The position numbers were made by a program, and so were the translations under genes. 64,000 nt of DNA from Dillenia suffruticosa (taxonomy: Eukaryota > Streptophyta > Magnoliopsida > Dilleniales > Dilleniaceae): the NCBI GenBank assembly GCA_033439265.1, contig JAVTVX010000010.1:7998001-8062000 (forward strand), written 5' to 3'. Of this stretch, positions 1 through 12,617 are shown piece by piece (position 1 is the stretch's first letter; each line of letters starts with the position of its first letter). The notes beneath the pieces are model-generated. The model was not told where the DNA came from. It did no database searches and saw only the letters and a program-made list of their open reading frames with translations.

Positions 1-39
1 TACCCAAAATTCATACAACAGCTATAAAGTTCCAGACGC

Positions 40-41
<2 letters not shown>

Positions 42-79
<38 letters not shown>
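42..79. repeat. (GA)n microsatellite
   Basis: Uninterrupted GA dinucleotide run close to the left edge of the window. No gene is attached to it. Confidence 0.95.
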
Positions 80-81
<2 letters not shown>

Positions 82-1289
82 TGTCTAGCATGTTAACACT
101 TATGTCCTGCATTTAGGGTAAATTTGGTTCGCGGAAAAGGAGAGGAAGGGGGAGGGAGTAGTGAAGGGGAGATTTATTTCATTTGGCAGAAATAAATATA
201 TTTTTTTCTATTTTGTTAGGTAGGAGTGGAAGGAAAAAAAATAATTACTTTCCCTTATTTGATTAGAATGAAAAGTGAAGGGTAGGGGAAAGTAAATGTG
301 TATTAATCTCCCGAGACTACGTAAAATTGAAAAAGGAAGATGATAATTTCGTTAATAAATTTTCATTACAATCCTAATCTATCCACAAGTAAAAGAAAAA
401 TTTTTCTGATATTGAGAGGGTGTTATTCACCTCTCTTATACTTCCATTCCTCTTTTCACTCCAAAACAAACGGGGTAATTTTCTGTTTCATCCCACGTTT
501 ACTTCCTTTCCTCTTTTTCTCTCGCTTTAAACCTCAACTAAATTTACTATTAGACTCAATATGCTACTTCTATTAATAATTTCATATTAAAATTTCAACC
601 AAATTGAAAGTTTAAAACTCAATAAATCAAAAATAGGTTAAATATATAGAACTATGAAGGCAATTGTTCTAAATAAAAATATTGGGCCGATTTTGGCTAT
701 TTTTCTAGGCAACGGAGATTAAGATTCCAACTAAGAATTTCTACAAAATTCAAGTATTTTAAGTTATTTGAGTGACTTGAAATTTGAAATATTATTTAAT
801 ATAATAACTAATAATTAAAGTTTTGGTCGTGTGGTATAAGTTTGACCAATTATGTTAGCAACTCTTAGCAACTATAAGTCATATTCGATTAAATTTTGAT
901 TCATAATTGAAATTAATTGAGAGACATTATATCGGGAGACAAAATAAACTAAATTTATTTAAAATATAATAATGGTGTTTAGGGGAGTAAAGTCGTTTGC
1001 AAAAGCTAAGGATAGCGCGAAGCACTTGTGTGTCACGTTGCAAGTTGGTATAAATATTAAGAAAAGCATCACTAATTAAAAAAATTCAGGAGAGTGCTGC
1101 CATTGGTTACAATATCTTTTAAAAGCATTTACCTAGTTTATTGACTCTGTATTCAAAATCAAATTAAAAACAAAAATTCTATTAATTAAAAAATAATTTT
1201 AGAATAATATTGTAATTAAAAAATAATTTTAAATGAATTTATAAATTTTTGTGAACTTTATTTGCAAATCTGATCTTTTTGTTAATTTG

Positions 1290-1344
<55 letters not shown>

Positions 1345-1948
1345 GGAGTTAAAAATAAACATTGTTTTATTTTGATTTTTAATTTTTATTATGAACAACA
1401 AAACTTGAAAATCGAAGTGACCTCTATATTTTCATCGAATTCATTGGTTCTAAGATCACTAGAATGATCAATATTATTATCTATTCTTAGTTTAAAAATA
1501 TTAGCAATTTTTATGTTATAATTATTTAATATTGAATTTTATTTTAAAAATGATGGAATTCAATTATAGTTACATAAACTAATACATAAAGAAGAAAATG
1601 TGCAATTCAGGCACAATCACAGAAATGGTTTGAATCTATTGATTATGCTATAAATTTTAGGGTTTAAATCTCCTTCTTTGTTGCAAGAAAAACTGTTGTT
1701 ATTTTAGAAAAGAATAAACATTAAACTTAATTATTATCATGGATATTTAAGAAATACATAGCAAATTACCGTTTTGTCTTCATGAAATAGCAGAAAGACA
1801 GGAACCAAAATGTTAAGTTCGAATCACGAAAACTCAAATTCCCGCTCAAGAGTCAAGAGGGTCAAAAATGATGTCAGAAGCAAAGAGAGGCAATTCCATG
1901 CCCTAATTGGAGAAACAATTGAAGTGCAGAGAGAGTTGGTCAATTTCT
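80..1948. other. Intergenic/upstream region of PrimPol, no gene seen
   Basis: AT-rich DNA without a convincing reading frame. At about 110-560 a purine-rich left half (GGAAAAGGAGAGG-like) is followed by a pyrimidine-rich right half (CCTTTCCTCTTTTTCTC-like), a weak foldback that could be an old MITE, but no clear ends or duplication were found. The last 100 bases before position 1949 should contain the PrimPol 5' untranslated leader. No TATA box could be assigned with confidence. Confidence 0.5.
1293..1341. repeat. (AT)n microsatellite
   Basis: Uninterrupted AT dinucleotide tract of about 48 bases in the region upstream of PrimPol. Confidence 0.95.
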
Positions 1949-2020
1949 ATGGCTATGGACGACGTCGATAGATTGTTCCGATGCTTTAAATGCGGCATCT
2001 CTCCTCCTCGTTAGTCTCTA

Positions 2021-2069
<49 letters not shown>

Positions 2070-5000
2070 ATCTTCATTTGGTTGATTGCTTATAAATTTA
2101 TGGTATTATCTGCCAACCATTTGAGATTATATTAAGATTTCAATTCTCTGATGGCCCAAGTTGTAATTTATGAACATATTTAGGGATTCATGATTACTTT
2201 AATTAAATGCTCCTTGATTAGGCCCTGCCACCAGGCGTTTAATCCCAAATTGCTTTGTTCTAAAAATATTTCAATTGAATTTCTAGACTTCAGTATTCTT
2301 GGACATTTTCCTTTTAGGAGCTTGATTCTTTATACCCGAGTCCTTACGAAGCATTTTTAAGCTAATCATGGAGGAGAATATGTTAGTTATCTTAGAAAGC
2401 TAGGTTTGGTTTCTTGTCCAGTGCGAGAAGTAGAAGTTAGGCAATAATTTATACTCCCCCTTGCATGTTTCTATTTGGATTTTAGAAATTGAATATTAGA
2501 AATTGAACATTATTAACAAATAAAAATGGTCGCATTCATACAAAAGACACATGGTTAAGCTGGAAATTTGAGCGTGACAGAAGTATGAGGCTTATCCACC
2601 TTGTGTAGTTCTTATTTCCAAACTCTAGTCCAGCAATAAAGTTATCCTGCATCGACATGTCTAGAAAGGGTCAGAAATTGCATCATCTTTAGACACGACA
2701 TGATTGGGATAATGTAAATTTTAGATATTTTCCCTGTCATTTGTCTATAACTTGTTGTGCCCCGAGTCTTGTGTGTGTTTCCGTGCTTCATACCAAGAAA
2801 GCTAAAATATGATATAGCGTTATCAAGTGCACAAGGCTTCCATGAGTAGGGGCTTGTTATGGTTCGACATATGCAGGTTATCCCTACAAAAAGAGAGGAG
2901 TCCATCATTTTCACAATGGTGATATGAGTAGTATCTGCTTGTAGATGTGTATACCTATCATTTATACAAAAGCACATGAGCTTATTTGAGAGATTTAAAT
3001 TTCTCTCTCTTTTCAAGGAAAGGAGTTGGCTACCTTCCCTCCGCCATTATAATATGCTATGAAATTGTCAATTGTAAGAATGTGGTTTTGGTACTTTGCT
3101 TCTCTCTGTCTTTGTTGTTATTAGCTTATGCAAGCTTTCAATATTGCATGTTTGTTTATCTCCTGCATGTTTTTCGCTTTCAACAAATCTCTTTGGAATT
3201 TATTTTTACCACAATGTAAGTAATTGTTATTTCAGAGTCTGCCATGATAGAGAGAAAAGTTAAGAGGAAAAAATCAGAGCAAGCAAGCATGGAGTCTCCC
3301 ACTTCTGACCTTCTATCTCCAAGTTCAGAAGAAAGCCAGAAAAAAACAAGCAAAATTCAACCCGAGACTGAGAGGAAGAAGGAGAAAGTATGTTCTTTCC
3401 CTTGCTTGTAGAATAATGTGATTGTTATCTTGCTCCAGTGTTTGTGACACTGCTTGTGTTATAAAGCATAGCTTCAATTGTTGGAGGGAACAATTCACAA
3501 GTAATCTCCTGGTTGTACCTTGCTGGCATAAATATTATAAACTTCAATAAATCTTAATTAATCCTGAGAATGGTTGTGGATCTCTTGATGGATAGGAAAT
3601 ATATCCTTAATAAGAGACGCGCACTATGGTTTTATTTAAGAAGGCAGATTCAAATTTTGACATGCTCAAGTTAATATTGTGTAGCTTTTCTTGGGGTACT
3701 CAGAAGGTTCAAAATTTTCATATTTTCTTGCTTGAGCTAAGAGTGGATTCTGTTATTATTATTTCCCAGCAGGGGTCAAGGATGCTGAAGATGGGGAGGC
3801 AGATTTCTCCAATCATATTTTATGGGTCTCCACATGGTATACCTCCAAAAAGACCATCCAGTATGTTGCGCTTGTTGCGTGAAATACAGATTGAGATCCA
3901 TGAGGAGCATAAATCAGACTTAAGGTTATCCTTTCACTTGTTTCTGATGATTTTAATGCTGATCCCGAGTTGTACTCCTTTGTTGTATCTTGTTCTGTCA
4001 ATACATGTAGTATGCTCTGTTGCTATTATCGAACATCTAATTCTGTTCTTAAATGCCTAGGAAGGAAATATGGTCTACATTTCCAAGGCAGGATGAAGCA
4101 ATGAAATTAGTGAAAGGGCATTCTGGGGTTCATGTATTCAGTTACCAAGATCATTTTAGTGGACAAAGAAGATTTTTGGTTTCAACATACAAAGAGTTTT
4201 GGAAGAGGTGGCCTTTTTTATCCAAATTCCATCCTGTTCTTGTATATGCATCATTTTTTAAAGTGCAAAGAGAAATTGACCTGTGATTCCATTTCAAAAT
4301 TCAGGTACAAACAAATGGACTCCAAGTTACGCCATCATTATGAGGTGATTCAAGAGGTAAATATTTAATGTGCCGAGGTCATTATCTTAAAAACCTATGC
4401 TAAATATCTTTTGAGTACTCGGCATCTGAGAAGTATCTGATTTTAATGTACAAAAAATTGGATATTCTATGCAGAGTAATATATTCTCACGTTTATCAAG
4501 TGACTATTTTATGTCATGATGCATCTAATATGTATTTGGCTTCTCATTTCAATTGTTTAAAATTACATTGGGATCTTTGGAGCTTCATTTATGTAAACCA
4601 AAAAATTGAAACTGTTATTTAAGACTAATAAACTTTATATTCAAAAGTGAAAAAAGCAAATCTCATGTATTATAAGCAGAACATAAATATGAATTAAACT
4701 AACAAAAGAAGCCAAAATAGAAGGGAAAAAATTATTCAGTAATAGGATGGCTTCTTGGTCAGAAGATGCTGATCGACTCCTCAAAACCCTAAGCTTCCAA
4801 TGGTTGCAAACCCTAGCCAGGAGAGGGGAGCACACCTCTAAATCTAAGTTTTCTGGATACAACAATCGTGTACAGTGACAAATGCAATTACTACCCAAGT
4901 AAGAACCTTATCACAATAAAACACTAAAATACACAACACACTATTATTTAAATAAAACTACTTGCAGCATCCTTCCCAGGTTATAGAAGAAGAACCCAAC

Positions 5001-8000
5001 TCCATGCAAGTTGCCAACTTAGCAGGCTTATCTGCCATGATGAAGATAGGAGATATGTTAAGACGAATGGGCAACCCAACTTCATATGCATTGTCACAAA
5101 CCTCCTCAGGATTTTACACGGTTCAAACTTTTTTCTTCTTAGCTTGTGATAGGTGCTGACACGATACCTTTCTTTTCTAAGGTGAACCATGACCAGATCC
5201 CCAACTCCAAACTCCTTCAACCACCAATGATGATCGGCTGCTTCTTTGTGTTTTGTGTTGGTCTCTAGCAATCTTTGCTTCACTTGCCAGTTGGACATCT
5301 TGAGATCATCAATAATGACCTGTGACTCTTGTGGAACAATTTGAGGTTTGATCCCTTCCTTTTCTAATAGTGCATATATAACCTCACATTTTTTGGTCAA
5401 TTTTACAAAATCTGTAAAGTTCACAAGTGCTGGTAATCCCTTATCTCTCTTCTCAGAGACATCTTCCACTTGGCTCAAGACATACTTCTTAGTCTTTTGA
5501 TAAAAAGCATAAGCGTTCTTGGTTCCATCATGGATAGTACCACAATCAATTTACCAACCTTGGCCAAGTAAAATATGCTCAGTGACTCTTTAAAAGAAGA
5601 ACCAATTGAGAAATTGACTAGGCGCCTTGAAGAAACAAAACCTCATTGTTTGAATTGAACAAGGATACGATAAGGTTCTGGGTGTTTTGAATTTTAAAGT
5701 ACCACTCATCAAGCATCTCCTGTGAAAACAAATTCTCATAGCTGCCACTATCAATATTAGATGATACAGCTTCCCTCCAAAGTACAATGAGTCCTGGAAA
5801 TATTCCTAAGAAGCCAGCTTTCCTCCTTAGTAGGTGGAGTGATCATTGACCTCTGAACGAGTGTACTCACCTAATTTATCAGCCTCAATCCTTTTTTCTT
5901 CTTCCTCATTATTCAAATTGTCATTCTGGTTCCTTTACGTCATCTGAGCCACTTAGTTGATTTGCTTCTTGTTCCTTTGCAAGATTAACATGATAATCAG
6001 TTCAACAAATTGGGCACTCATTTGACTTATTGCCAACTTCTTAACAGCGATAACATTTAATACCTCCTTGAGCAGGGACATTGTTTTTGGCCTGTACAAA
6101 TCTAGCATTTGAGGTGCTAGCCTGCTGTCCAACTTGATAGGACACTGCAAATCCCCTTGTTGGCTGTAACTGCTTTGCTATGATCACTCCCAACCTTCTT
6201 AGAGGCACAATTTTATTGTGCTTCAACCTTGAAATCAAGTTGATATGCATCACTGACTATATATAATTGCTGCAGAGAAACCTGATCCTTTATTGCAAAA
6301 TAAGGCCATTAACGTATCTTCCAATCTGTTGTGCTAAGTTTCCTCCAACTTCAAGAGTCAAAACAATGGAATTCTTGGGTATACTCCTTTACTGTCTTTT
6401 CTTTTTGCCTCGAACTTTGAAGCTGCTTGTACAAATATTGTTCATAGTCACGAGACAAAAACTGAGCTCTCAATTCTCTTTCATATTACCCATCTTGTGA
6501 CTTTTCCCTTGCCATGAATTTTTCTATCATTCTGGTAATGCTTCCACCAAGGAAAGGTGGTTCTCTCAGCTTTGCACCTATAAGTTCAACCTTCCTCTCT
6601 TCCGGCACCACTTTGCAATCAAAATAACTGTGAATGCTGTCTAACCAGTTCAGGCACCATTCAGCCCCCAGTTCACCATCGAACTCTGCTACATCGACTT
6701 CAACACCGTACTCCTTGGAGTTCCAAAGAGCATTAATGATTTGATCCTCCCAAGCTGGTCTGTTTCTATGCTGCCTATCATCAGTCAAATTTGATTCATT
6801 ATCACAAAAACCTCCAAGTTCACTTTCAGAGCTTGAACTGCGTTATTCCTCAACATTTTTAGCATTTAGAACACCCTTGATTTCACCTATTATTATGATT
6901 ACCAACTAGTGTGCAACTAGTGGGTCACTGCAACCCTCGAAACATCTAGATAGTATCCCAATTTCCGCTTCTGCATCCTCCACTGTACCACCTCGGTCAT
7001 GTTTCTTACTCAACTGTAACTTAAATAACAAAAATGATAACAGCCCCAGGAAAGACTTGCTCTTATACCAATTGATGTAAAACAGAGTGATATTTAAGAA
7101 TAATAAACTTCGTATTCAAAAGTGAAACAACCAAATTTCATATATTATAAGTAAACATAAACAGAAATTAGACTTACAAAAGAAAGCAAAATAGTAGAGG
7201 AAAGATCGTGCAGCAATAGGCTGGCCTTTTGCGCAAATGGCTGCATGAGAGATCAGAAGATGCTGCAGAGCCGACTTCTCAAAACGCCAAGCATCCGATG
7301 CTTGCAAACCCCAGCCAGAGAGGGGAGCGCAGCTCTAGATCTAAGTTTCATGGAAACAACACTCTAAAGAAGCCTTATCCCGTTTTTACTAAATGGAGAG
7401 CTTCTTCAGCAAGCCACTTACATGGCCGCCAATAAGGCTTCTCTAGAATGCCAACAAAAAGCAACTATGGATTGTCCCTCCAAAATAGACGATATGCAAT
7501 TACTGCCCAATTAAGATCCCTATCACAATAAAACACTAAGATACATAATAACATGAATCAATGTTATGAAAGGATTTTTTTCGATTATTTCTAGTATGGA
7601 ATGGGTCAATCATCCACTTTGGTATCTTACTGCCCAATTAAGACTATCACAATAAAACACTAAAATACATAACATAAATAAGCTACCTGCATCATTCATT
7701 TTGATAGGTATTATTCTCCTGGCACTAAATGAAGTAATTGCCAACTCTGCTGGAATGGTGTGAGTGTTCACACAACATCAGAGAAAACAACAAACTGGTC
7801 GGGGTTGTCAGGGGTAGCCATAATGTAGCCAAGGTAACAAGAAAGAGAAAATAATAATAATGAAAAAAAAACCCCTTCATATTATTCGCAATTATGCAAC
7901 GCACATCCGGCACATGTAGAATTCGCAATTCTCTATGGAATATTTAAATTCCCAGAAAACTAGAAACAAAATCCAACAGGGAACTAATTTTAATTGCACG

Positions 8001-11000
8001 AGCAATGGATAAATTGGGTGCTTTTTCCTGGTCAGCTTGATTATTTGATGCTTTCAGGGATTACCTTGTCACCTATACTTTGATCTGGAGTTCAATAAGA
8101 GAGAAAACTTAGAGAAAGACGGAAATGAGATGGTTGACCTGTTGATAACTGTCGTTTTCAAAGCCTTACATGAAAAATATTCCATTGAAGGAAACCACGA
8201 GTGGGTTGTGGAGCTTGATTCCTCTACTACTGGTACGGCACTTCAAAATTGTCCCAAGAACTTATCACTTTTCTTTATTCCAATTTTGTGCTATTATTTG
8301 TACCTTTTTACTCACACTGGTGAAGAATCTTGTGAAATTACTATCCTTTAAGTCACCATATTAATGTTGTTTTAGATTCATTCATATGAAATCTATTTGA
8401 CCAAGCACTAGGCTCCTGTAAAATGACAAATGTGAATTGGTCATTTTCTCTTTTATTTTTGTCTGAGTTCTGGGGTTGCTGGAGAATGAAACCTTGGGAG
8501 TCTCCTATAATGCTCTCTCCCTCTCTCCCCCTAATCCTTATTTTGTAAGGTTTGTGATGCTGATCCAAGGTCATCTCATCATTCCTATGTTCTTTTGCGT
8601 TTATTCTTAGTTCCTGGCAACTTTGAACCTCATTGGAGAACACTAGTCGTCGCAAGTTGTTTTGAATCATCAACAGCATTGAGCTAAGAATAGCAACCTA
8701 CTAAATTATGTTTCTTCCCTGTTTTTCAGTATCTCAGTACCACAAGGTAGCACCTTGGAGGCAATCTAAGCCTTAGGCTAGTGATTTTGCCGAGCTTTAA
8801 TATTGTCCACAAACTTTCATATGCCCAGGGAATTTCTTGTTGTCTGATTGGGAAATATTTTTATCATTCAAGTAGATTACATGATGCAATAAAAAGTGCT
8901 AGCTCAGTTCTAAAAGCATTAGTGTCTGGTTGAGCTGGCTTACTGGGCCAGGCATTAAATGCCCGAGCTTAAGTGCTGTTTGATCTCATGAGCTTGCCAG
9001 ATGTTTAGTCTTAGTATTATATTATACAAGTTGCTACATGGAGTGCGAGGGGAGATCTCCAGTCTCAGTTAAAAAGGTTACATGTATATTGTACAGCTGT
9101 CTGTATGTGTTATATGCACGAATTGATTTTGAAATTTCTTTAATGCTGATCTGCAGAAAAGTTTTCTCGTCACTTAGTTATTTGCATACCTAATACTGCT
9201 TTCAAGGACAACTCACATGTGGGTGCATTTGTTGCAGAGGTATGTCATATTACTACCATGCTATGCATCCTTTTTTTTTTTCCTTTGCCTCAATATACAT
9301 GATGAAACCTATTTAAATTCAAATAAACAGGAAATTTATGTTCTGAATCACATTGATTGCAACCCTTGTAATGACACAATGTGCAAACCTAGATATTAGT
9401 AATTTCCTGAAATATGAAGTTTACTTTTTTTGTAGCTTTATTCTAGTTACCACTAAAAAGTACACTACTTCAGTAATTATCACATTCATTCCTTCTTCTC
9501 TTGTAGAAATATCAACTGTCAGTAACTATTTAATATTCCGTTATCAGATATGCTCTCAGATTACCAGTGCAAAAGAGAAGGACATAAATTTCAAAAAGTT
9601 GTTTATTTCAAAAGAATCTGGTTCAGCTGAACACCAGTACCAGCTTTTTGTTGACACTGCTGTCTACAGCAGAAATCGTTGCTTTCGGTTGCCTCTGTCA
9701 TCAAAAGCCGGAAAAAGTTCTGTACTTTTACCTACTGGGCGTTTCAAATGTAAGGACATGGTAGGTACTTGTTTTTGCTCCATTTCGTGCTTTAATGTGC
9801 ATTGCTATTATTGGCTTCGGATGCCATCTCATATAAAGGAAGCTATGAAGTGCTTTCAAAAGTGCTCTAGGTGGTGTATTTGCTATTTGACTCTCTGTGC
9901 AACTTATGCTTGTAATCAATCTTTTTCAAAAATTAATCTGCAAAATGCATCTTGCAAGTAACTTGAAAAACAGACACTTCAGTTATATATCAGGTTTCAG
10001 AATTTCTGGGGTCTGCAAATTTTAATGCCATTCTTTAACCTATGAACTGTGTTGATAAGTAGCTTTTCTGGTTGTCAGTCTTTGTTTTTTAGCATTGGAA
10101 TTAAATGATTCCTTTTTTTTTTTTTTCCTTTTCTTCTATACTGCTTCTTTTAAGCCTACTGGCTTATGGAAACACTGAACTTTAAATCTTCTGCCTTGTC
10201 TTTCCTTTTGTAAGTCAACAAGGTCGTGGATTGCTAAAATTAATTATGATAATCGTAATGCAGTCTGAGGAAGACATGTTCATGGCATCCTTGATCTGTA
10301 ATACGGACACTCACTGCAAGAAGCTAGTAGTCTGGAAAATGGAACTACAATGCATAAGAACCCTGCACTTCAATACAGAGGTAGAGTCCAACTCTGTTGT
10401 TAAGTTTCAGTCTTCAGCTCCCTTTATTGTGTTATCACACAGTTTATTTGCTCCTGAATTTTGATTTCCTGATGTCCTGCTGTAAAGTGGAAGCCTTTTC
10501 TAACATAAAAGAATCTTGTGAATGCACCCATTCAACAATCAGAATTCTCTCTTTTTCAGGTATATCAAGATTATGGGAAGCGAAGTCTTAGTTCCCTGGA
10601 TTGGACACAAAATTCTCCTGTGAGTGATGTTTCAAACGCATACTTTATAGGAAAATCACCATTTCCAGCTTTGGATGCTTTCATAGAATCAGTTGCCTCC
10701 ACTGGAAACATATCCGGTACTACTTTGTTCACATTTGGTATTTCACATTTGGTTTAAGTTGTGCAGCTTTGGTTGGTGATTTCATCAAGATTGAATTTAT
10801 TTCTAGTTAGTGCACTCTTTTCCATTTATATTCTCTCTTGGATTCAACTTGACGCTTGAGCCATGGCATGGATGAGAGCATCCTAGAACTTGTCTTTGCT
10901 TCCTTGAGCAACTCAGCAAAGTGCCCATCGCTGTACTTTGATTATTGCCTGAAACCAAAGTTGACTCTGCAACTGTTCTTATCACTTTAGCATCCCCTGC

Positions 11001-12617
11001 ACTCTTACACATTAGCAGTTGCTATTACGAGCTCTGTGAGTCATATTTCTCGCTGTTTGCGGTCCTTTGCCCTCTTTTCTGCGTACCTCTATGCACGGAG
11101 ATCTTTACCAAGACATATCTATTCTGTGTTCTGTCGCTTCAGCTTCTGTGTCATTCATTATCATCTTCCTGTCCTTTTTAAGTGTACCAATGATGTTTCT
11201 TCTTGTACTATTGATTATTTATTTGTATTCTAGGAAGAATCAGGAGCTGGTATTGGTTCTCAGAGTATGAAATGATGATCTACAGCATGTCAAGAAATAG
11301 ATACTGTGAGCAAATTGGTCGAGAACATAAGAGCAATCATGGTAAGCTACACTTTGAATGTCTAGCTTGTCTGTTAAGCTCCAGAGGATTCTGCATTTAG
11401 AAGCTCTGGAAGAATGGTCTTAATTTGACTTTATAAGCTTCTTTTCCTTATTCAAGCATAATTCATGCTAAGATCTGCAAGTGTTTTATTGATCCAGTGA
11501 TGTATGTTGTTGACTTCAGAAGGGCTACTTATTATCAGAAGTGTCATGATCCAGATTGCAGAGGTCTAAATTAATTTTGTATGATATCATCTGTCATACT
11601 GCCTTCTTTTCATAATTGATCATTTTTCACCTGAGTTGATGGAGTGAACCAGGCTATCGGTCTCCTTCACGCCAAGTTCCATGGGATGTCCTTCCTGATA
11701 CAACAAATTCCTTAAACTCGGAGGCCATGGAGCTTCAGGGAACATCAACAGATAAAGAGTCCTGTCACTTTGGTGATAACAAACAAGAATCTCTTCCTTT
11801 AGGTGAAAAAAGTCCAGACAGCTGCATGAAAGATGGATGGTGGCTTGAAGCCATTAAGTTTGCTGACCATGTTGAAAACATGCAGAAAGCTTTGGGGATT
11901 TGCTATATGGTTTGTGCATGCCTTCCTCTTTGGTTCTCTTATTGCAACATAATCTGGTCTCACTTAGCTGACTTGACTTGCTTTAGGTTGCGTAAATCAT
12001 AATCTGCTCATAATCGTTTATTTAGGCCCGCTCTTTAATATTCCTTATACAATTGGCTCTGTTGGTCATAGTATCCAACCAAGATAATACTATTACCTTT
12101 TGCATATTACTGTTAGAGAATATTTTATATCAAAATAAATTAGCAATTGATTTGATTTTAAAAATATTTTACTTTTTTTATTTTTATATTTTCATATTTG
12201 TACTAATAGGTATTGTATTACAACTTATTACAGTTTTATATTTTATATTTCTTTCGGTACTTAATTTCTCTCACAAGCACTATTTACAATCTGCATCTCT
12301 TAAAAAAATAAAAAATAACACCAGAATGATTCTGTCAATTTTGGTTCAAGACAAAAGCAAGACCATTTTATGATCTAACACATGATTACAAATTTTTTCA
12401 TCAGTAGTTGGACAAATATGGGGTTTTCATGTTTTCTCATTTTCATTATACTATCATATTTCAAGCTTGTACAAACGTGCTGACCATTAGATCACGTTTT
12501 ATTACTTGTGTTTGCTTACAGGAGAATGCAGATGTTGAAGATGATGAAGAGTGGTGGACAGAAGTTGAACGAACTGCTGCCCGGGCTGAATTAATGCTCT
12601 CTCAGCCAAATGACTAA
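1949..12617 (+). CDS. PRIMPOL: PrimPol-type primase/polymerase (CCDC111 family), 14 exons
   Basis: Archaeo-eukaryotic primase-superfamily enzyme; in animals it reprimes stalled forks and synthesises past lesions in nucleus and mitochondria. Exons, all GT-AG with consistent phase: 1949-2009, 3236-3387, 3773-3924, 4061-4207, 4305-4356, 8058-8232, 9157-9239, 9548-9760, 10264-10380, 10560-10716, 11234-11341, 11498-11563, 11653-11909, 12522-12617; 1836 nt, 611 aa (human protein 560 aa). Seen: catalytic DLE (D197, E199) in [12 protein letters not shown] (S250, H252) in KFSRHLV, third acidic residue D310 in [11 protein letters not shown]. The zinc finger has C461, H468, C488 and C493, the same spacing as human C419/H426/C446/C451. 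The N-terminus has a CFKC pair (C12, C15) and a Lys-rich stretch; the C-terminus is acidic (DDEEWW). No lesion was found, so it is probably functional. The start is the first ATG opening the frame; M3 is an alternative. Confidence 0.9.
2027..2065. repeat. (CT)n microsatellite in PrimPol intron 1
   Basis: CT dinucleotide tract starting about 17 bases after the exon 1 splice donor at 2010. Confidence 0.9.
4592..4939 (-). repeat. Left LTR (3' LTR) of the intronic gypsy relic
   Basis: Starts TGTAAACC and ends around ACACAACA. Shares blocks such as CACAATAAAACACTAA with the right copy at 7076, with many substitutions, so the insertion is old. Confidence 0.6.
4981..5478 (-). pseudogene. Gypsy pol remnant: post-protease region fused to integrase C-terminus
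   Basis: A 165-codon minus-strand frame. The stretch [14 protein letters not shown] followed by [16 protein letters not shown] matches the C-terminal region of Ty3/gypsy integrases. The upstream part ([19 protein letters not shown]) resembles the linker between protease and reverse transcriptase. The two lie side by side, so the reverse transcriptase, RNase H and integrase core have been deleted. The frame then runs into non-homologous sequence. Not functional. Confidence 0.65.
6000..6253 (-). pseudogene. Gypsy gag zinc-knuckle remnant
   Basis: Minus-strand frame ending in GIKCYRC. Read through the stop, the next residues are [10 protein letters not shown], so the CX2CX4HX4C zinc knuckle is visible, but its histidine is replaced by asparagine and a stop codon lies inside the motif. 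This is the nucleic-acid-binding end of a gag protein, now dead. Confidence 0.65.
6486..6788 (-). pseudogene. Gypsy gag (retrotransposon gag domain) fragment
   Basis: A 100-codon minus-strand frame with the pattern [17 protein letters not shown] then [19 protein letters not shown], typical of the N-terminal gag domain of Ty3/gypsy elements (usual form: FDG, W-L, P-E-E-K-V, A-x-L-R). Both ends are truncated. Confidence 0.7.
7076..7672 (-). repeat. Right LTR (5' LTR) of the intronic gypsy relic with duplicated end
   Basis: Starts TGTAAAACAGAG directly after the primer-binding-site remnant. The end segment (TTACTGCCCAATTAAGA through CACAATAAAACACTAA) occurs twice, at about 7499-7545 and 7627-7672, so the terminal part was duplicated about 130 bases downstream. 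Confidence 0.6.

Larger units (their letters stand above)
4592..7672 (-). mobile_element. Internally deleted Ty3/gypsy LTR element in PrimPol intron 5
   Basis: Two related direct repeats (4592-4939 and from 7076) flank minus-strand remnants of gypsy proteins. The right repeat is preceded by TATACCAATTG, reverse complement of a TTGGTAT-type primer-binding site, which sets the orientation. In element order the inside holds a gag fragment, a broken zinc knuckle and an integrase C-terminal region; protease, reverse transcriptase and RNase H are essentially gone. No matching target duplication was found, because the right end is rearranged. The insertion accounts for most of the 3.7-kb length of intron 5. 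Confidence 0.75.

Noticed and set aside
340..576. 78-codon plus frame upstream of PrimPol
   Set aside because: Low-complexity Phe/Leu/Ser translation of pyrimidine-rich DNA; no family resemblance, no splice or context support.
2642..3016. 124-codon minus frame inside PrimPol intron 1
   Set aside because: Overlaps intron sequence on the other strand and shows no recognisable domain.
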